This document shows positions 46,675-56,586 of a DNA stretch of 64,000 nucleotides, piece by piece (positions within the stretch are counted from its first letter, which is position 1; every line of letters starts with the position of its first letter). A program made the translations under genes and the position numbers. A model generated the notes under the pieces. It saw only the letters and a list, made by a program, of their open reading frames with translations, had not been told where the DNA came from and searched no databases. This stretch comes from CAWDPQ01 sp963804245. Lineage in GTDB: Bacteria; Acidobacteriota; Vicinamibacteria; Vicinamibacterales; 2-12-FULL-66-21. The DNA lies in contig CAWDPQ010000008.1 of the NCBI GenBank assembly GCA_963804245.1, positions 186,001-250,000 of the forward strand, in the 5' to 3' direction.

Positions 46675-47838
46675 GTGAAACGGATCGGGATGGGCATCGT
46701 GGGCGCCGGCTTTGTCGGGCCGCACCACGTCGACGCGGTCAGACGCCTCGGCTTCGTCGATATCGTGGCGGTCGCCGGGAGCAGCCAGGCATCGGCGGAG
46801 AAGAAGGCGGAGTCGCTCGGCGCGAAACGCGCGTACGGCAGTTACGAGGCGCTCCTCGCTGATGCCGAGGTGCAGGTGGTGCACAACGCGACGCCCAACT
46901 ATCTTCACTACCCGGTCAACGCCGCGGCCATCGCGCAGGGGAAGCACGTCATTTCCGACAAGCCGCTGGCGATGACCGCCGCCGAGGCGCGCACGCTCCG
47001 CGATGCGGCCAACAAGGCCGGCATTGTCCATGCGGTGACCTTCAACTATCGCGGGAACCCGCTCGTGCAGCAGGCGCGGCTGGCCATCGCCCGCGGCGAT
47101 ATCGGGAAGCCGCACTTCCTGCTCGGCTCCTACCTCCAGGACTGGCTGCTCAAGGACACCGACTACTCGTGGCGACTGGAACCCGACAAGGGCGGGGCAT
47201 CGTCCGCGCTCGGCGACATCGGTTCGCATTGGTGCGATCTGGCGCAGTTCATCAGCGGTCTGAGAATCACCGACGTGCTCGGTGATATCACGACGACCAT
47301 CGCGAAGCGGAAGAAGCCGCGCGGCTCGCGCGAAGCCTTTCAGGCGGCGGGCGCCAACGAGGCGTTCGATGTCGTGGACATCAAGGTTGAAGATCTCGCG
47401 TCCGTTCTCGTCAGGTTCGACAACGGCGCGAAGGGCTGTTTTTCCGTCGGGCAGGTCTGCGCCGGGCACAAGAACGACCTCGTGCTCGAGATTTGCGGAT
47501 CGAAAGGCTCGCTGCGCTGGCTGCAGGAGCATCAGAACGAGTTGTGGTTCGGCTACCGGGACAAGGCCAACGAAGTGCTGCAGAAGGATCCCTCGCTGAT
47601 GGACCCCGAGGCGCGCGGCTACGCGCACCTTCCGGGCGGCCATCAGGAAGCCTGGGCCGACGCCTTCTACAACGTCATGCGTGATATCTACGGCTTCGTC
47701 GCCGCGGGCAAGAAGCCGAGCGACCCACACCCTCCGGCATTTGCGACCTTCGAGGACGGCTACCGGGCCAACTGCATCGTCGAGGCCATCATGCAGAGCG
47801 CCAAGCAGGGAAGCGTCTGGACCAAGGTGACCTACTGA
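46675..47838 (+). CDS. Gfo/Idh/MocA-family oxidoreductase 2
   Basis: 387 residues: Rossmann loop GMGIVGAGFVGPHHVDAVRR, VQVVHNATPNYLHYPVNAAA, the family motif DKPLAMTAAEA (EKP-type Lys), then DYSWRLEPDKGGASSALGDI and GSHWCDLAQFISGLRITDVL with the Asp-His pair that holds the substrate. No signal peptide, so a cytoplasmic NAD(P)-linked dehydrogenase acting on a sugar or inositol. GTG at 46675 would start MKR; it is one base-pair step from the next gene, whose ATG lies 2 bases after the stop, so the two form an operon. Confidence 0.92.
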   Translation: MKRIGMGIVGAGFVGPHHVDAVRRLGFVDIVAVAGSSQASAEKKAESLGAKRAYGSYEALLADAEVQVVHNATPNYLHYPVNAAAIAQGKHVISDKPLAMTAAEARTLRDAANKAGIVHAVTFNYRGNPLVQQARLAIARGDIGKPHFLLGSYLQDWLLKDTDYSWRLEPDKGGASSALGDIGSHWCDLAQFISGLRITDVLGDITTTIAKRKKPRGSREAFQAAGANEAFDVVDIKVEDLASVLVRFDNGAKGCFSVGQVCAGHKNDLVLEICGSKGSLRWLQEHQNELWFGYRDKANEVLQKDPSLMDPEARGYAHLPGGHQEAWADAFYNVMRDIYGFVAAGKKPSDPHPPAFATFEDGYRANCIVEAIMQSAKQGSVWTKVTY

Positions 47839-47839
47839 C

Positions 47840-49081
47840 ATGACCATCAAAGACTTCCAGCCAAAGTTCATGAAGGTCGGCGTGCTGACGGCGGCCCTGC
47901 AGGAGCTCACGCCGCGTGAAGTGCGCGATCCGGATCCGGATCGGGCGATCGAGGAGTGGGCGGCGTTTGCCCAGGAGATTGGTGCGAACTACATGCAGCT
48001 GTCGGCGGCGCTGCATCCGTCAGAGGCCGATGTTCCGCCCGAGGCGATGCTCGACCCGGTGGCCAACACGCTCGATCTGCGCAAGCCGTTCGACAAGGAG
48101 CGGGCCCGGCGAGTGCAGGCGGCGTTGAAGTCGACCGGCGTCGGTCTCTCCGACCTGGGCTACTTCGACAATCTGCTGCATCACGATCCGGCCATCAGGA
48201 AAAAGAAGCACGATTTCATGCTGCGGGTCTTCGATGCGGCCGCCCTGCTCGGCGTCGATGCGGTGTGCGGGTTCGTCGGTCGCAACCAGCAGCACGGCAT
48301 GGATCAGAACCTCCGCGACTTCGAGGAGCACATGATTCCCCTGCTGAAGCAGGCGAAGGATCGCGGGCTGACGTATCGCGTCGAGCAGTGTCCGATGCCC
48401 GGCTGGACCACCGGGGACAACTTCCACAACAACATCGCGTATACGCCGGGCGTCTGGATCGCGCTCCATCGCATCTGCGAGAAACACAAGGTCGGAGACC
48501 ACTTCCGCATTCACTACGACCCGTCGCACGCCATCCTCATGGGGCAGGACACGCGCTCGCTCTTCCAGTGCCTGAAGGACAGCGGCTACAACTTCCTGAT
48601 TGGCGGCTTCCACGTGAAGGGGCAGGTGATCGATGCGAAGGGCGTGTCAGCCTGGGGCTACGGTGGTCAGACGGTCGAGCGCGGGGATTGGGTGAACGGG
48701 AAGCCCTCGGAGAACCCGGCTGACCAACTGAACGCCTGGAAGAAGCAGACGGTCCTCTGCGAGCACGAGCTGCCCGGAACCGCCCGCCACGACCCGCTGG
48801 CGTACCTGCAGAACCGCACGGTCGACTGGCTCGATCACCAGCTGGCGGCCCGCGAGCTCCTGACGCTCGACGTGGCCAGCACGCACCTGGTCGTCGAGCA
48901 CGAGTATCCGAAGGCGCGGTTCCAGGATCGCACGCGTCTGAAGCCGATCCTGGCGGGATCGGTGGCCTTCGTCCGCCGCATCGACGAGGCTGCGGCCTGC
49001 ATGTATGCGCTGCAGCACGAGGTGCTGGCGGCGCAGGAGATCCCGGTGCAGGGGGTCGGGCGGGAGGCCTACCGGAGCTGA
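47840..49081 (+). CDS. Sugar phosphate isomerase/epimerase-type TIM-barrel protein
   Basis: 413 residues starting MTIKDFQPKFMKVGVLTAAL. TIM-barrel landmarks: AQEIGANYMQLSAALHP, GVGLSDLGYFDNLLHHDPAI, GVDAVCGFVGRNQQHGMDQN, YRVEQCPMPGWTTGDNFHNN, FRIHYDPSHAILMGQDTRSL and GGFHVKGQVIDAKGVSAWGY. Glu, Asp and His ligands for a divalent metal are in place, as in inosose isomerases and related keto-sugar isomerases. It pairs with the Gfo/Idh/MocA enzyme directly upstream, an arrangement typical of inositol or keto-sugar pathways; the oxidoreductase would make the ketone that this enzyme isomerises (inferred). Confidence 0.9.
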   Translation: MTIKDFQPKFMKVGVLTAALQELTPREVRDPDPDRAIEEWAAFAQEIGANYMQLSAALHPSEADVPPEAMLDPVANTLDLRKPFDKERARRVQAALKSTGVGLSDLGYFDNLLHHDPAIRKKKHDFMLRVFDAAALLGVDAVCGFVGRNQQHGMDQNLRDFEEHMIPLLKQAKDRGLTYRVEQCPMPGWTTGDNFHNNIAYTPGVWIALHRICEKHKVGDHFRIHYDPSHAILMGQDTRSLFQCLKDSGYNFLIGGFHVKGQVIDAKGVSAWGYGGQTVERGDWVNGKPSENPADQLNAWKKQTVLCEHELPGTARHDPLAYLQNRTVDWLDHQLAARELLTLDVASTHLVVEHEYPKARFQDRTRLKPILAGSVAFVRRIDEAAACMYALQHEVLAAQEIPVQGVGREAYRS

Positions 49082-49089
49082 GCTTACGC

Positions 49090-49191
49090 TGCTCGGGGCT
49101 CGGGGCTCGGGGCTCGGAAGCGGAACAGCAGGAAGCTGGCGGCTGAAACTAGCAGCTGGAAGCAGGCGGCTGGGAGCTGGCAGCTGGAACG
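49090..49191. repeat. GGGGCTC units (family A-like) followed by GCTGG units
   Basis: GCTCGGGGCTCGGGGCTCGG opens the block, the same unit as in family A. It then changes to GGAAGCTGGCGGCTG, AGCAGCTGGAAGC and GGGAGCTGGCAGCTGG units like those at 18305 and 33505. It fills much of the 304-base gap 49082-49385, which also holds the operator at 49324. Confidence 0.7.
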
Positions 49192-49323
49192 TTGCGCGGT
49201 GCGAAACGGCCGTTCTGCACTGTCATGTTGCCGTTGACCGCAGCCACGAAGTAGTAGAAACACGCTAGCCATCCAATACTTCATTTAGACGGTTCTCGGT
49301 CGCGGAAAGTTTGGGTTCGGAAA

Positions 49324-49337
49324 TGAGAACGATTACA
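49324..49337. promoter_or_regulatory. Near-consensus LacI-type operator before receptor 3
   Basis: TGAGAACGATTACA matches TGnAAnCGnTTnCA at nine of ten fixed positions (G for A at the fourth). It lies 48 bases before the GTG start of receptor 3. No convincing -10/-35 pair was found around it. Confidence 0.5.
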
Positions 49338-49385
49338 CCAAGGTTCACGCAATCTTGTCCGGAGTTTTGGAAGAGGAGGAAAGTT

Positions 49386-52300
49386 GTGCGCCAGCGTTCA
49401 GCAGCAGCGCGATCGATCCTACGTCTGACGGTCATGAGCCTCGCGGTAGCGGGCATGATCCTCAGTGCCTCGCCAGTGAAGGCCCAGGTCCTTTACGGCA
49501 GTATCGTCGGGAACGTCAAGGACGCCCAGGGTGCTGTCGTCCCTGGCGCGACCGTGACGATCACGAACAAGCAGACCGGCCTCACGCGCGATTCCGTGAC
49601 GGACGATCAGGGCTCGTATACCCTCACCAACGTCCTTCCCGGTCCGTACGACGTGAAAGTCTCGCTGACGGGGTTCCGCGAGGCGGTGCGCGCGAACGTG
49701 CCGGTGACAATCGGCCAGATTTCACGTGTCGACCTCACCCTCGAAGTCGGCGCCCTCACCGAAGTGGTCAACGTCGAGTCGGCAGCCGAGCTGCTCCAGA
49801 CCGACAAGGCCGACGTCCACACCGAGCTGAAGTCGGCCGAGATCACGGCGATGCCGCTCAACCAGTTCCGCAACTACCAGGCGCTCCTCAACCTGGTGCC
49901 CGGCGCGTCTCCGGCGCGGTTCAACAACGCCGAGACCGACACGCCGGCGCGGTCGCTGACGACCTACGTGAACGGGCAGAGCTCGTATCAGAACACCACG
50001 CGCACGGACGGCGCCGCGAACGTCAACATCTGGCTGCCGAACCACCTGATGTACGTCGCTCCCGCCGAGACGATTGACACGGTCAACGTGGCGACGAACA
50101 ACTTCGACGCCGAGCAGGGCATGGCGGGCGGCGCCTGCGATAACGGTCGTGACCAAGTCCGGGACCAACCAGGTCAAGGGCTCGGCGTTCGAGTTCCACA
50201 ACAACGAGAGCTTCAACGCCACGCAGTACTTCTTCGGAACGCAGCAAGGCGGCAAGCCGGAAAAGCAGCCGGTCACCCGCAACATCTACGGTGGCACCGT
50301 CGGCGGTCCAATCATCAAGAACAAGCTCTTCTACTTCGGATCGTACGAGGGCTACAAGAGCACGCAGAGCCTTTTCCAGAGCTTCAACGTGCCCGACGCG
50401 CCGCGCTGCGCACCGGCGACTTCAGCAACGCCCGCAACACCGACGGCTCGCTGCAGATCATCTATGACCCGTCAACGGGTAACGCTGACGGCACGGGACG
50501 GCATGCCGTTCCCGGGCAACAGTCATCCCGGCCGGCCGGCTCAACTCGATCACGTCGCAGTTGATCGGCTGGTATCCGGCGGCCAATACGGGCGGCAGCG
50601 GCGCTGGCGGTCTGACCGGCAATTACATCCGACCCGAAAAGCGAACGACCGATCGCAAGAACTACGACGCCAAGGTGAACCTGAACCGAACGTCGCTCGA
50701 ACCAAATCTGGGGCAAGTTCAGCTATCTCGACGCGCTCGTCGACGACCGGACCTATTTCCTGATTCCCGACCCGAACGGCAGCGGCGACGGCGGCGACAC
50801 CAAGGTGACGCAGCTGACCGGCGGCCAGACGTGGACGCTCGGGCCGAGCATGGTGTGGGACGCGACGTTCGGCTTCTCGCGACAGAAGCAGGACGTGCTC
50901 GGGCCCGATCACGACATCGGCAACTTCGGTCTCGACACGCTGCGCATCCCGGGCACGAACGACGCCGGGATCGGCGACGAGCGCTACAGCGGCTATCCGG
51001 AGTTCCGACACCGGCTTCTACGCGCCTCGGCAACTTCGAGGGCTGGATGCCGATCTTCCGCGACGAGCGCACCTACTCGTTCTCGACGAACCTGTCGAAG
51101 ACGATGGGACGCCACGACATCCGCGGCGGCTACGGAATGACCTTCCTCTACCTGAACCACTGGCAGCCGGAACTCGACAACCCGCGCGGCCGGTTCGACT
51201 TCACCACCCGCAGCGTGGCAGCGCTTGCGCGGCGGAGCGCAGACGAGCAACTTCTACAACCAGTGGGCGAGCTTCCTGCTCGGATTGCCGGGCACCGTCA
51301 GCAAGAGCGTTCAGTACCGAGGAGATGACCGGCCGCGAGTGGCAGCACGGGCTCTTCATGCGGGATCGTTGGAACGTGTCCAACAAGCTGACCCTGGATC
51401 TCGGCGTGCGGTGGGAGTACTACCCGATCATGACCCGCGCCGACCGTGGCCTCGAGAGAGTGGATATCCCACGCAAACCGTGTTGCTCGGCGGCCTGGGC
51501 GGCAATCCGAAGAATGTCGGATTGTCGGCGTCGAAGAACAATTTCGCGCCGCGCATCGGGATGATCTACCGCATGGAACGAGAACACCGTGTTCCGAACG
51601 GGCTACGGGATCACCTACAACCCGATTGGTTGGTCGCGCCCGATCCGCGGCTTCTACCCGGCGACGATCGCCAACAGTCTTCGTCAACAACGAGACGTTC
51701 CAGCCCTACGGCTCAATCAATCAGGGCATTCCGTTCTTCACCGGACCTGATCTGAGCAGCGGCCGCGTCCCGCTCCCACCGCAAGTTGACATGCGGACGC
51801 CCGAGCCCGGGAACGTCGATCGCGGAACGCTGCAGTCGTGGAACCTGTTCGTCGAACGGCGTCTGCCGTATTCCATCTCGGTCGATCTCGGCTACGTCGG
51901 GCACCAAGGGTGACGGCGGATATGCGGATCTCGACATCAACGCGCCGCAGATCATCGGTGGCGGCAACGCAGCCCGTCCGATGTTCGCAATCAACGGACG
52001 CAACCGCGACCTGAAGTCCTGGGGACAGCGCTTGAAGACCAGGTACCACGCCCTGCAGCTGGGTGTGAACCGTCCGTTCACCAAGGGCCTGCTGCTCAAG
52101 GGCGCCTACACCTGGAGCAAGGCGATGAACATGGCGGACGATGACGGCTGGACGGGCGTGACGTTCAACACGCTGAGCCAGTACCGATCGGAACTATGCG
52201 CTCGCCGGCTTCGATCGGACGCATAACTTCCAGATGGGCTTCCTGTATCAGCTCCCCTGGCAGAGCAACGGCGGCTACGGAGGCATCGCCAAAGCGATCA

Positions 52301-52769
52301 TCAGCGACTGGCAGTTGAACGGCGTCGTCGGCATTTCGAGCGGTACTCCGTTCACCGTCACGGCGAACGGCGACACGCTGAATACGCCGAGCAACCAGCA
52401 GACGGCGGATCTCGTCGGCGAGGTCACTCACATCGGCGAGATCGGGGCGTCCGGGACGTACTACGATCCGACAGCGCTGGCGGCAGCCGACGGGTGTTGT
52501 GTTCGGCACCACCGGGCGCAACTCGCTCCGCGGTCCTGGCATCTTCAACATGGACGCGTCGCTGTTCCGCGCCTTCCCCATCGGCGGAGCGCGGCGCATC
52601 GAATTCCGTGTGGAAGCGATCAACGTGACCAATACCCCGAAGTTCAACAACCCGACCAGCGGACGTCACCAGTGGCAGCTTCATGCGCATCACTGGCGTA
52701 AATGACGTCGGTGGGGCGCAGAACTTCCCCGAGCGGCAGATCCGCCTCGGCGTGAGGTTCGCGTTCTGA
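49386..52769 (+). pseudogene. TonB-dependent receptor 3 (Oar-like), many frameshifts
   Basis: GTG at 49386 follows GAGGAGGAAAG and gives RQRSAAARSILRLTVMSLAV, a signal peptide ending VKAQV. A carboxypeptidase-regulatory domain (YGSIVGNVKDAQGAVVPGAT) and plug (TTYVNGQSSYQNTTRTDGAA, NNFDAEQGMAGGA) follow. After 50136 the frame changes at least 12 times, but all expected receptor sequence is found when frames are joined (AITVVTKSGTNQVKGSAFEF, TQYFFGTQQGG, RDRWNVSNKLTLDLGVRWEY, ending QIRLGVRFAF with terminal Phe). About 1,130 residues when repaired. It would import a large ligand. Lost frames without internal stop substitutions suggest assembly errors. Confidence 0.83.
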
Positions 52770-52777
52770 CGCGTTTG

Positions 52778-52798
52778 CCGTCAGCGCTCGGCTGACGG
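52778..52798. terminator. Short hairpin after receptor 3
   Basis: CCGTCAGC (52778-52785), GCTCG, GCTGACGG (52791-52798), then TT. A perfect 8-bp stem 9 bases after the receptor stop, just before the stronger terminator. Confidence 0.5.
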
Positions 52799-52806
52799 TT
52801 TCGTGT

Positions 52807-52841
52807 GGGCCCGGCAGGACACCCTGCCGGGCCCTTTGTTT
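52807..52841 (+). terminator. Rho-independent terminator after receptor 3
   Basis: GGGCCCGGCAGG (52807-52818), loop ACAC, CCTGCCGGGCCC (52823-52834), then TTTGTTT. A perfect 12-bp GC-rich stem with a T-rich tail: the clearest terminator in the window. Confidence 0.88.
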
Positions 52842-52855
52842 CAGGGGTTCCTTCC

Positions 52856-55022
52856 ATGTCCCACCGAGCAGCCTCTCAGCTTGCGATCGCCGCCGCGATC
52901 CTCTGCGGCGCCATCCTGTCGGCCCAGCAGGGAGCGCAGAATCCCGTCTTTCGCTCGCGTGTGGACGCGATCGAAATCGAAATGCGTGCGGTCGATTCGC
53001 GCGGAGTGCCGGTCACGCGACCTGGACCGCTCGGAGGTCGAGAGTATTCGAGGACGGGCCGTCGCCAGGAGATCACCGCGTTCTCAGCGCGTGAGCATTC
53101 CGATCGCTCACGTCCGTCGAGCGCGCCGCCCACGAACGCGGCGTTCACGCCGCCTGACGTCGATCTCCAACCGCGTCGCCACGGGCCAGCCGCATCTTCG
53201 TGCTGGTGCTCGACGATCTGCACGTCGACCGGCGCAATACGGCGCCACGTGAAGCAGGCGGCGCGGCGGTTCGTCGAGCGATACGTCGAGCCGGACGACC
53301 TGGTGGCGGTCGTTTACACCGGCGTGCGCCCCGACGCCGCGCAGGATTTCACGTCGGATCGCCGCCTGATGCTGGCGGCCATCGACAAGTTCATCGGCCG
53401 CAAGCTGCCGCCAGCCACCATCGAGCGGATGGAGCAGTACAACACCTTGTTCAGAGCGCGTGGAGCACCGCGCTTCGAGGATCTGCGCGACAAGCAGGAC
53501 GGAGAGCGCGCCTTCAACGCCCGGTCGGCCATGGCCTCGATCGAGAGCATTTCGGCGCTGCTCGCGCGTGTCACCGGGCGGCGCAAAGCGGCGCTCGTCT
53601 TCAGCGAAGGCGTCGACTACGATCTCGCCGGCCTGCGAACGCGCGGACGCTCGGCGGCCGTCGGCCCGACGGTTCTGGCGCCGACAGCGCCGACGGGCGC
53701 GTCCGAGACGGATGCCATGGGCCGGGCCGACGTGCACAGCTATGCGCACGACGTGCTGATCAGCATTCAGGCGGCCATCGGTGCGGCGTCGCGGGCGAAC
53801 GTCGCGCTCTATCCGATGGACGTGCAGGGGGGCGACACCTCAGACGCACTCGGCGACCTGGGGGCGCCGGCCGCCGATCCGTCGCTTGGATCTGACGCCG
53901 TCGCACGTGCAGCACGAGATGCGCGATGCGCAGGAGACGCTCGTCGTGATGGCCGAAAACACCGGCGGCTTCGCGGCGCTCACGCCGTCGGACTACGAGA
54001 ACGCCTTCGGCAGGATCGTTCGCGAAAGCAGCGAATACTACCTGTTGGCCTATTCACCGTGGAATCCCGCGCCGGACGGTACCTACCGCGACATCTCGGT
54101 CAAAGTGAAGCGCCCCGGCGTAGAGGTGTTGGCGCGGCGCGGCTACTATGCGCCAAAGAAGCCGGCCAAGCGCGCCTACCGCTTCGAAGCTCCAGGCATC
54201 TCGAACGAGACGAGCACTCTCGTGATGGCTCCGATTCCCGGGCCGGGGCTTTCACTCGACGTTCAGACGGTTGCGCTCAAACACGACGCCAAGAAAGCCG
54301 AAATCGTCGTGACCACGAGCGTGGACGGGCGTCAGCTCGCCGGCGAGGGTACGGAAGGCGACGTGACCAACACGCTCGAGTTCGCCCTCATGGCCATCGA
54401 CAGCGCCGGCAAAGTCCACGATGCGACGGGCCGCGCCATCGATGTCCGCCTCGATGGGCCGTCGAGCCGCATCCTGCGCGATTCAGGCTATCGAGTCGTC
54501 TCACGGCTGCAGGTGCCCCCGGGCCGCTATCAAATCCGCCAGGCCGTTCGCGAACGCAACGGCGGCCGCCAGGGTTCGGTATTTGCCGATCTCGAGGTAC
54601 CGGATTTTTCGAGTCGTCTGTCGGTTGGCGGCATCATGCTGACCTCGACACGAGCGAATGCCGTCCCCACGTCGGTGGATCCGGCCACTTACGAGCGTCT
54701 GCCCGTGCTTCCATCCGTGCGCCGGACCTACTCGTCCGATGAAGAGCTGATTGCCGCGGCCGAGATATATCAGCCGTCGGGCGCGCGTGACGTGCAGCTG
54801 ACTATTGCCGTCAGCGACAGCTCCGGACGCGAGCGCTACCGCCGCCAGACGAAAGTGGCCGCCGGCGAGTTCAACGGCTCCGGAGGCAGCTACCGATGCG
54901 CGTTGCAGCTCCCGCTCACGGAAATGGACGGCGACCTGCGTCTGAGCCTCGAAGCGCGCCCGATCGCGTCAGGAGATCACGTCGCGGCTCGTCGGGTGGC
55001 GTTTACGGTCACGCCCCGCTGA
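52856..55022 (+). CDS. VWFA-related protein of the acidobacterial type (several frameshifts)
   Basis: Starts MSHRAASQLAIAAAILCGAI with a signal peptide (to SAQQGAQ). FRSRVDAIEIEMRAVDSRGV opens the family's N-terminal module. The frame is disturbed between about 53020 and 53200, where LVLDDLHVDRRN, the metal-site Asp segment of the VWFA-type domain, reads in another frame. The rest is clear: VAVVYTGVRPDAAQDFTSDR, RKAALVFSEGVDYDLAGL, then a shift near 53890 to LTPSHVQHEMRDAQETLVVM and SEYYLLAYSPWNPAPDGTYR. A beta-rich C-terminal domain ends VAARRVAFTVTPR. About 720 residues. This is the 'VWFA-related Acidobacterial domain' family, exported, function unknown. Confidence 0.85.
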
Positions 55023-55038
55023 TGCCAGAATCCTCCTG

Positions 55039-56506
55039 ATGGAGGTATTCGCCGGGCTGGCTCGCTTTCTCGCGCTCGCGCTCTGTCTCGTCCAAGCCAC
55101 CGCTGTCCTGGCAGCGCCAGTCTCCCGATCTGGCCGCTAAATCGGAGCGTGGCAAGCTGGCGATGGCTGCCGGAAAGTACGACGAGGCGGCGGCCGTCTA
55201 CGCCGATCTCGCCCGGACGCTGCCCACCGACGCCGGGATTCTCATGAATCTTGGCATGGCGCAGTCGCTGGCCGGGCGTCCGCGCGAAGCCGTCAAGTCG
55301 CTCGAGCGCGCTGTCCAGCTCAAACCGTCGTTGCATCCGGCCTGGCTGTTCCTGGGGACGGCCTATCTCGACGTCGGCGATGCCGCAAGTGCCGTCAGGC
55401 CTCTGGTGAAAGCAGTCGCCACGGATTCGAGCAGTGTAAAGGCACGTCGGATGCTCGCCGATGCCTACCTGACGCTCGAGCGATTCGACGAAGCGGACCG
55501 TCAGTTGCGAAGGCTGACGGAGCTCGATAAGAACGATGCCGCCGCTTGGTACGCTCTCGGTCACAGCCACGAAGCGCGGGCGCGGCTCGCGTTCGATCGG
55601 CTCCGCCAGGTGTCGCCGGAATCTCCATACGAAACGTTTCTCACGGCTGAAGTGCTGGCCACGGAAGAGAAATATGACGACGCGGTCGAGCACTACCGTG
55701 TCGCCGCCGAAAAGCTCGCGCACCTCCGCGCCGACGGCTTGGAGAGAATCGCCGAGATCTACGATCACATCGGTCGGCCGGCCGAAGCCGCTCAAGCGCG
55801 GCAAAAGCTGGAGAGCCTGCCGGCGCCTGACTGCGTGCGGCAAAAAGCGGCGTGCGACGTCAGGGCCGGGCGCTTCACGGAAGCCATCGCTGCCTTGCGC
55901 CTTCGCAAGGACGCCGAGTCGTACTATTTGCGGGTACGCGCACACAACGAGCTGGCGCTCGACGCGTTCACGCGTCTGGAGCAGCTGCCGCCGTCTGCGG
56001 CCAGCCACCATTTCCGCGCGTTGATGTTTCGCGATCAGGGCCGCCACCAGGAGTCGATCGACGAATTGAAGCGGGCACAGACGCTTGCGCCGGACGATCG
56101 AGACATCCAGCGTGAGCTGGCAACCTCCTATTACTTCAACCGCGACTACGAGTCGGCCGAGCGGTTGCTCGAGCGGCTGGTGAAGCTGGTGCCGCAGTCC
56201 GCCGAGCTGCAGTTTCTCTACGGCGATACGTTGCTGCAGGCGCAAAAACCCGAGCATGCGATCCCACCGCTCGAGGCCGCCGCGCGCGCCAACCCCGGCG
56301 TACTCCCCGGTCGCGCCGCGCTCGCGCGCGCCTACCTTCAGGTCGGTCGTCAGGCCGACGCGATCCCGCATCTCAAGGCAGCGCTCGAGACCGATGAGGA
56401 CGGCAGCCTGCACTATCAGCTCGCCCGCGCCTATCAAGCGACGGGACAGCCCGTCCTGGCGAAGCAGATGATGGCGAAGTACCAGGCGATTCTGAAGCGG
56501 AAATAG
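55039..56506 (+). CDS. Secreted TPR protein 1 (early frameshift)
   Basis: The ATG at 55039 gives MEVFAGLARFLALALCLVQA, a signal peptide, but the frame stops soon after; one extra base near 55117 hides SPDLAAKSERGKLAMAAGKY, from where the frame is open to 56506. About 10 TPR-type helix pairs follow (DEAAAVYADLARTLPTDAGI, HPAWLFLGTAYLDVGDAASA, RRMLADAYLTLERFDEADRQ, IQRELATSYYFNRDYESAER). Joined length is about 488 residues. It ends within repeat E2, which provides its TAG. TPR proteins mediate protein-protein contacts; the convergent CRTAC1-type gene is a possible partner, as in the other TPR/CRTAC1 pairs here. Confidence 0.8.
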
Positions 56507-56586
56507 GCCCGCCCTTTAGGGCGGGCGTGTTCGAATCAGCTCGGTTGCCGATGCGATCACGCCCGGCCTGAAGGCCGGGCCTACGG
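56504..56586. repeat. Family E double-hairpin repeat, copy 2
   Basis: TAGGCCCGCCCTTTAGGGCG opens a first stem, then GTGTTCGAATCAGC, and a second stem GCCCGGCC TGAA GGCCGGGC followed by CTACGG. The opening TAG is the stop of TPR protein 1, and CTA at 56581 is the stop (TAG) of the minus-strand gene, so the element is exactly the whole gap. Confidence 0.9.
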
